Assembly (NCBI GenBank): GCA_003158395.1
Contig: PMIX01000281.1
Coordinates: 1 to 40,614 of the forward strand
Direction of reading: 5' to 3'
From: Myxococcales bacterium
Lineage (GTDB): Bacteria; Myxococcota_A; Polyangia; Fen-1088
DNA length: 40,614 nucleotides
Shown: in pieces, positions 36,758 to 40,614 of the stretch
Position numbering within the stretch: position 1 is the stretch's first letter
How the letters are laid out: every line of letters starts with the position of its first letter
Notes under the pieces: generated by a model
What the model was told of the DNA's origin: nothing
The model's input: only the letters and a program-made list of their open reading frames with translations
Databases searched by the model: none
Made by a program: the position numbers and the translations under genes

Positions 36758-37978
36758 GTGGCGCTTATCGAAGGGTTCCGCATCAAGAACTACCGCGTAC
36801 TGCGGGACGTAACCTTGGGTCGCTTGCGTACAGGCCAGAACCAGCCCGAAGCACTCACGCCCTTGGTGGCCGTGATCGGAAAGAACGGCACGGGCAAGAG
36901 CACACTCTTCGATGCTTTCGGCTTCCTAGCAGATGCCTTGCGGGTGGGAGTCGAGGAGGCGTGCGATCTCAAGCAGCGCGGTGGGTTTGACAGACTGGTG
37001 TCGGCTGGCACATCTGAACCTGTTGAGTTCGAACTCTACTATCGTGAGAGCGGCGAGGCGCGCCCGATCAGCTACGAGCTCAAGATTGGTAAGGAAAAGA
37101 AGGGGCGACCGTATGTTCTTTCGGAGCGTCTGAGCGGCACTCGGCCCAGGGCAAAGCGAGGGCGGCTCTACGACTACCTTCGCGTGGAGAACGGTACGGG
37201 ATCGGCGTGGCGGGGTGAACAGCCCGGGGTGAACGAACAGGATCGTGTTGAAGTCAATTTGGCAGACCCACGCCATTTGGGAATTGCGACATTTGGCGCC
37301 CTGAAGGAACATCCGCCGATTGTGCGTTTCCGCGAGTTTCTGAGCGGTTGGTATCTCTCCTACTTTACGCCAGATGCGGCACGTTCGTTGCCGATGGCCG
37401 GACCCCAGAAACACCTCAACGTGCACGGTGACAACCTCGGCAACGTGGTCCAGTTCATGGAAAGGGAGCACCCGGAGCGCTTCAAGGCGATCCTGGACCG
37501 GATCGCGGCCAAGATTCCGGGCATCGATAAGATCGACACGAGCAAGACCGATGATGGACGTCTTCTGCTGCGCTTCAACGACAAGGGATTCAAGGATCCC
37601 TTTTTCGCGCAGCAGATGTCCGATGGCACGCTCAAGCTCTTTGCATACCTGCTTCTTCTCGAGGATCCAGAGCCGCCCCCATTCGTCTGCATAGAGGAGC
37701 CGGAAAACGGGCTCTACCATCGGCTACTGGATACGCTCGCGGAGGAGTTTCGCAAGCACGCCACTGGACGGCGCGGAGCGGCTCAAGTATTCGTGACGAC
37801 ACACCAGCCGTATTTCGTCGATGCCCTCCGTCCCGAAGAGACGTGGATCCTCGACAAGGAATCCGATGGATTCTCCGGCATTCGTCGCGCGAGTGACGAC
37901 CGGATCGTGAAGGCGATGGTCCAAGAGAGCCTGCCTCTTGGCGGGCTTTGGTACAGTGAGTACCTTGACAAGAAATGA
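36758..37978 (+). CDS. AAA family ATPase (AAA_21/OLD-like ATPase subunit)
   Basis: ORF 36731..37978; MALIEGFRIKNYRVLRDVTLG; Walker A VIGKNGTGKSTLFDAFGFL; signature-like QMSDGTLKLFAYLLLL; Walker B PPFVCIEEPENGL; H-loop VFVTTHQPYFVDAL. Confidence 0.9.
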   Translation: MALIEGFRIKNYRVLRDVTLGRLRTGQNQPEALTPLVAVIGKNGTGKSTLFDAFGFLADALRVGVEEACDLKQRGGFDRLVSAGTSEPVEFELYYRESGEARPISYELKIGKEKKGRPYVLSERLSGTRPRAKRGRLYDYLRVENGTGSAWRGEQPGVNEQDRVEVNLADPRHLGIATFGALKEHPPIVRFREFLSGWYLSYFTPDAARSLPMAGPQKHLNVHGDNLGNVVQFMEREHPERFKAILDRIAAKIPGIDKIDTSKTDDGRLLLRFNDKGFKDPFFAQQMSDGTLKLFAYLLLLEDPEPPPFVCIEEPENGLYHRLLDTLAEEFRKHATGRRGAAQVFVTTHQPYFVDALRPEETWILDKESDGFSGIRRASDDRIVKAMVQESLPLGGLWYSEYLDKK

Positions 37979-38646
37979 AGGCGATGCACTTCGAGATTCT
38001 GGTTGAGGATCTGTCCGGCAAGTACGCCCTTGAACATCTCGTGCCAGCAATCCTTGGTCCGCAGGGCGTGCCGCATACCTGGCGGATCTTTTCCTACAGA
38101 GGGGTAGGTCGCATTCCGCAGAGACTGAAACCGACAAAGGAATTGTCCCGTCGGATTCTGCTCGACACTCTTCCGCGTCTGTTGCGCGGCTACGGCAGAT
38201 CTCTCGCATCCACAAATGCCGCGGTAGTCGTCGTGGTGGACGCCGACGACAGGGATTGCGGCGAGTTCCTTCGAGATCTCCGGAACCTGCTGGCAAGCCT
38301 TTCGCCTCGACCGAACAACACTCTCTTTCGTTTGGCTATCGAGGAAATGGAGGCTTGGTATCTAGGTGACCGCGCGGCGATCTTGAAAGCATATCCGAGA
38401 GCCAAGAAGGTCGAACTCGGCCGCTACCAACAGGACGCCGCATGCGGGACGTGGGAACGACTTGCGGATGCCATTCACCCCGATGGGTCCAAGACTCTTG
38501 TCAAACAGGGGTATCCGCTCGTGGGCCAGAAGAAATGCGAATGGGCGCAACGCATCGCGCCCCACATGGATCCCGAGCGCAACGTGTCCACGAGTTTCGC
38601 CAAGTTCCGCGACGGCTTGCGCCGTGTGGCTTCGTCGCTGCCGTAG
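37975..38646 (+). CDS. DUF4276 family (TOPRIM-like) protein
   Basis: ATGA overlap with the ATPase stop; FEILVEDLSGKYALEHLVPAILG, AVVVVVDADDRDCGEFLRDL, FRLAIEEMEAWYLGDRAAILKAYPRAKK. Confidence 0.8.
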   Translation: MKAMHFEILVEDLSGKYALEHLVPAILGPQGVPHTWRIFSYRGVGRIPQRLKPTKELSRRILLDTLPRLLRGYGRSLASTNAAVVVVVDADDRDCGEFLRDLRNLLASLSPRPNNTLFRLAIEEMEAWYLGDRAAILKAYPRAKKVELGRYQQDAACGTWERLADAIHPDGSKTLVKQGYPLVGQKKCEWAQRIAPHMDPERNVSTSFAKFRDGLRRVASSLP

Positions 38647-38882
38647 CTGCTGCAGCTGACGGCGTCCGAGGACATGAGGCCGAAGTGGCGGGTCTCTACA
38701 AAGCGTTGGGGCAGATGTGTTCCTCAGTCCGCGCAGCCCGCCAGTAGGCGCGCAGCGCCTCGAGACCATGCCACCGGCCGCGATGGTTTCGCTCTGATCT
38801 TGTCGTTTCGTCCTTGCGCCGGGACAGGGGACCGTCACACGCGCACGGCGGCCTGCTTGAGGCCGCGACAGAGGAGGTCCTG

Positions 38883-39212
38883 ATGAAACGCTTCGAGGTC
38901 TACGAAATGGCTCTGCAGATGGTTCACGCGCTCCGGCCGGCGGTCGAGCGGATTCGCCTTCACGACCGGGATTTGGCCCTGCAACTCAAACGCGCTGGCT
39001 CCTCCGTGCCGGGCAACATCGCCGAAGGGGCTCGACGCGCGGGCCAGGATCGACTTCATCACTACCGGATCGCTGCCGGCTCCGCCGGGGAAGTGCGTTC
39101 CCATCTGGCCGTCGCGATGGCTTGGGGCGACGTGGACCAAGCCACCGTCACACCTGCACTGGCGCTGCTCGATTCCATCCTCGCGATTCTCTGGCGGCTG
39201 ACCCATCCCTGA
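38883..39212 (+). CDS. Four-helix bundle protein (S23/IVS family, Avd-like fold), right copy
   Basis: MKRFEVYEMALQMVHALRPAVERIRLHDRDLALQLKRAGSSVPGNIAEGARRAGQDRLHHYRIAAGSAGEVRSHLAVAMAWGDVDQATVTPALALLDSILAILWRLTHP; GAGGAGGTCCTG before the ATG. Confidence 0.88.
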   Translation: MKRFEVYEMALQMVHALRPAVERIRLHDRDLALQLKRAGSSVPGNIAEGARRAGQDRLHHYRIAAGSAGEVRSHLAVAMAWGDVDQATVTPALALLDSILAILWRLTHP

Positions 39213-39221
39213 TTCCGTCCT

Positions 39222-39271
39222 GGCCCGGGCCGCCAAAGGCCCGGGCCCACACGGGCGACCGCAGGTCCCCC
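39222..39271. repeat. Paired hairpins at the distal end of the right arm
   Basis: GGCCCGGGCC-GCCAAA-GGCCCGGGCC (39222-39247) and GGGCGACC-GCA-GGTCCCCC (39254-39271, one stem mismatch). Confidence 0.85.
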
Positions 39272-39430
39272 CTACAAACGAGGTGCCGGTCAATGCCCCC
39301 GAGCCCACCGCCACCGTGTCTGTCACCGTCACAGTTTCGGTCACCGTCGCCGCCTCTGTCACCGTCACCGCCACCGCCGCCGCCTCTGTCACCCACACCG
39401 CACCCCGCATCCCAGGAGAGAAAACCGCAC

Positions 39431-39460
39431 TTGAATAGCCGCCCTGCGCTCGGCTAATCT
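39431..39460 (+). promoter_or_regulatory. Candidate guaB promoter (TTGAAT-N18-TAATCT)
   Basis: -35-like TTGAAT at 39431-39436 and -10-like TAATCT at 39455-39460, immediately before ATG 39467. Confidence 0.4.
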
Positions 39461-39466
39461 CCCGAG

Positions 39467-40614
39467 ATGCTGCCCGACGGTTCCCTGCGCGAAGCGCTCA
39501 CCTTCGATGACGTGCTGCTGGTTCCCGCGGAAAGCGATGTCCTGCCCAAGGATGTTGATGTCCGTACCGAACTGACCCCCACCATCCCGTTGGCCAACCC
39601 GATCATCTCGGCGGCCATGGACACTGTGACCGAGGCGCGCACCGCCATCAGCATGGCGCGCGACGGGGGGCTGGGCATCATTCACAAGAATCTGGGCATC
39701 GACGAGCAGGCCTTGGAGGTCAGCAAGGTGAAGAAGGCTGAGACCGGGGTGGTGTTGGATCCGGTCACCATCGGCCCTGATCAGAAGCTCTTTGCGGCGC
39801 TCGAGCTCATGAAGCGCTACGAGATCTCGGGCCTACCGGTGGTGGCGGAAGATGGTCGTCTGGTCGGCATCCTGACCAATCGTGACTTGCGCTTTGAACG
39901 GCACCTCGACCAGCCGGTGCGGAATCTCATGACCACCAAGCTCATCACCGCGCACGAGGGCCTGAGCCTGGAGGAGTCCAAGGAGCTGCTGCACAAGAAT
40001 CGCATCGAGAAGCTCCTGGTGGTGGACGAGGCGGGCCGGCTGCGCGGACTGATCACCATCAAAGACATCGAGAAGGCTCAGCAGCATCCGGATGCAGTCA
40101 AGGATGATCTGGGCCGCTTGCGCGTGGGTGCTGCGGTGGGAACCGGGGTCGACCGGGTGGCGCGCGCCTCCGCCCTCCTGCAGGCGGGCGCGGATGTCAT
40201 CTGTATAGACACCGCCCATGGCCACTCCCGCTCGGTGCTGGAGGCGGTGGCCGACATTCGCAAGACCTTCCCCAAGGCGCAGATCATTGCTGGCAATGTC
40301 GCGACCGCCGAGGGCGCGCTGGCCCTTGCCAAGGCGGGCGTGAATGCGGTCAAGGTGGGCATCGGCGCGGGTTCGATCTGCACTACCCGCGTGATTGCCG
40401 GCATCGGTGTCCCTCAGATGACGGCGGTGACCGATGCCGCACGCGCTCTGGCCAAGCTGGACGTGCGCATCGTTTCCGATGGCGGCGTGAAGTACTCGGG
40501 CGACATCACCAAGGCCATTGCAGCGGGCGCTCACACGGTGATGATCGGCAGTCTGTTCGCCGGCACCGACGAGGCGCCGGGCGAGATCATCCTTTACCAA
40601 GGCCGCAGCTACAA
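39467..40614 (+). CDS. guaB: IMP dehydrogenase, truncated at the window end
   Basis: [38 protein letters not shown]...[13 protein letters not shown]...two CBS domains...[26 protein letters not shown]...[37 protein letters not shown]. Absent from the ORF track because there is no in-window stop. Confidence 0.97.
   Translation, partial: MLPDGSLREALTFDDVLLVPAESDVLPKDVDVRTELTPTIPLANPIISAAMDTVTEARTAISMARDGGLGIIHKNLGIDEQALEVSKVKKAETGVVLDPVTIGPDQKLFAALELMKRYEISGLPVVAEDGRLVGILTNRDLRFERHLDQPVRNLMTTKLITAHEGLSLEESKELLHKNRIEKLLVVDEAGRLRGLITIKDIEKAQQHPDAVKDDLGRLRVGAAVGTGVDRVARASALLQAGADVICIDTAHGHSRSVLEAVADIRKTFPKAQIIAGNVATAEGALALAKAGVNAVKVGIGAGSICTTRVIAGIGVPQMTAVTDAARALAKLDVRIVSDGGVKYSGDITKAIAAGAHTVMIGSLFAGTDEAPGEIILYQGRSY

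Larger units (their letters stand above)
38771..39400. repeat. Right arm of the large inverted repeat (reverse complement of 36078-36675)
   Basis: CCACCGGCCGCGATGGTTTCGC...GTCACCCACACCG; 12 mismatches over the 330-nt ORF versus the left copy; tail differs by indels in the repeat tract. Confidence 0.93.

Noticed and set aside
38647-38750. Short reading frame ...EAEVAGLYKALGQMCSSVRAARQ after the DUF4276 stop as a gene remnant
   Set aside because: Too short and no recognisable family; cannot be separated from chance translation.
36234-39212. 23S rRNA intervening sequence interpretation of the S23-family ORFs
   Set aside because: No rRNA sequence in the window; the copies are intergenic between protein genes.
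36060-39420. Target-site duplication at the outer ends of the composite element
   Set aside because: Flanks (CAGAGCTGGGAGTAGA versus CACCCCGCATCCCAGG) share no obvious direct repeat, so transposition by a classical DDE mechanism is unsupported.

Overview
High-GC bacterial chromosomal window, gene order and families resembling Myxococcota/Deltaproteobacteria-like lineages (inference). Most of it is housekeeping or lineage-typical: a HEAT lipoprotein, an FHA protein, recG, an alkaline-phosphatase-superfamily membrane protein, a DUF4091 lipoprotein, a pyrR-pyrB-pyrC-carA operon, coaBC, a family-4 uracil-DNA glycosylase, a CpsB-like PHP phosphatase with a flippase-like gene, two charged coiled-coil membrane proteins, pyrE, a DUF4388 protein, tRNA-Cys(GCA), a probable pseudokinase with PEGA domains, an orphan PilY1-like protein with a Cys-rich VWA insertion, a GcvR-like ACT protein, glnD, a TPR protein and a truncated guaB. 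The clear accessory island is 36078-39400. Two ~600-bp inverted copies of a module, each with a four-helix-bundle (S23/IVS/Avd-like) ORF plus a hairpin and GGTGAC-repeat tail, bracket a translationally coupled AAA ATPase + DUF4276 (TOPRIM-like) pair. It resembles a composite mobile or invertible element carrying a split OLD-like defence cassette, and it is the best candidate here for an undescribed system. No CRISPR array, rRNA or recognisable transposase/integrase was seen.
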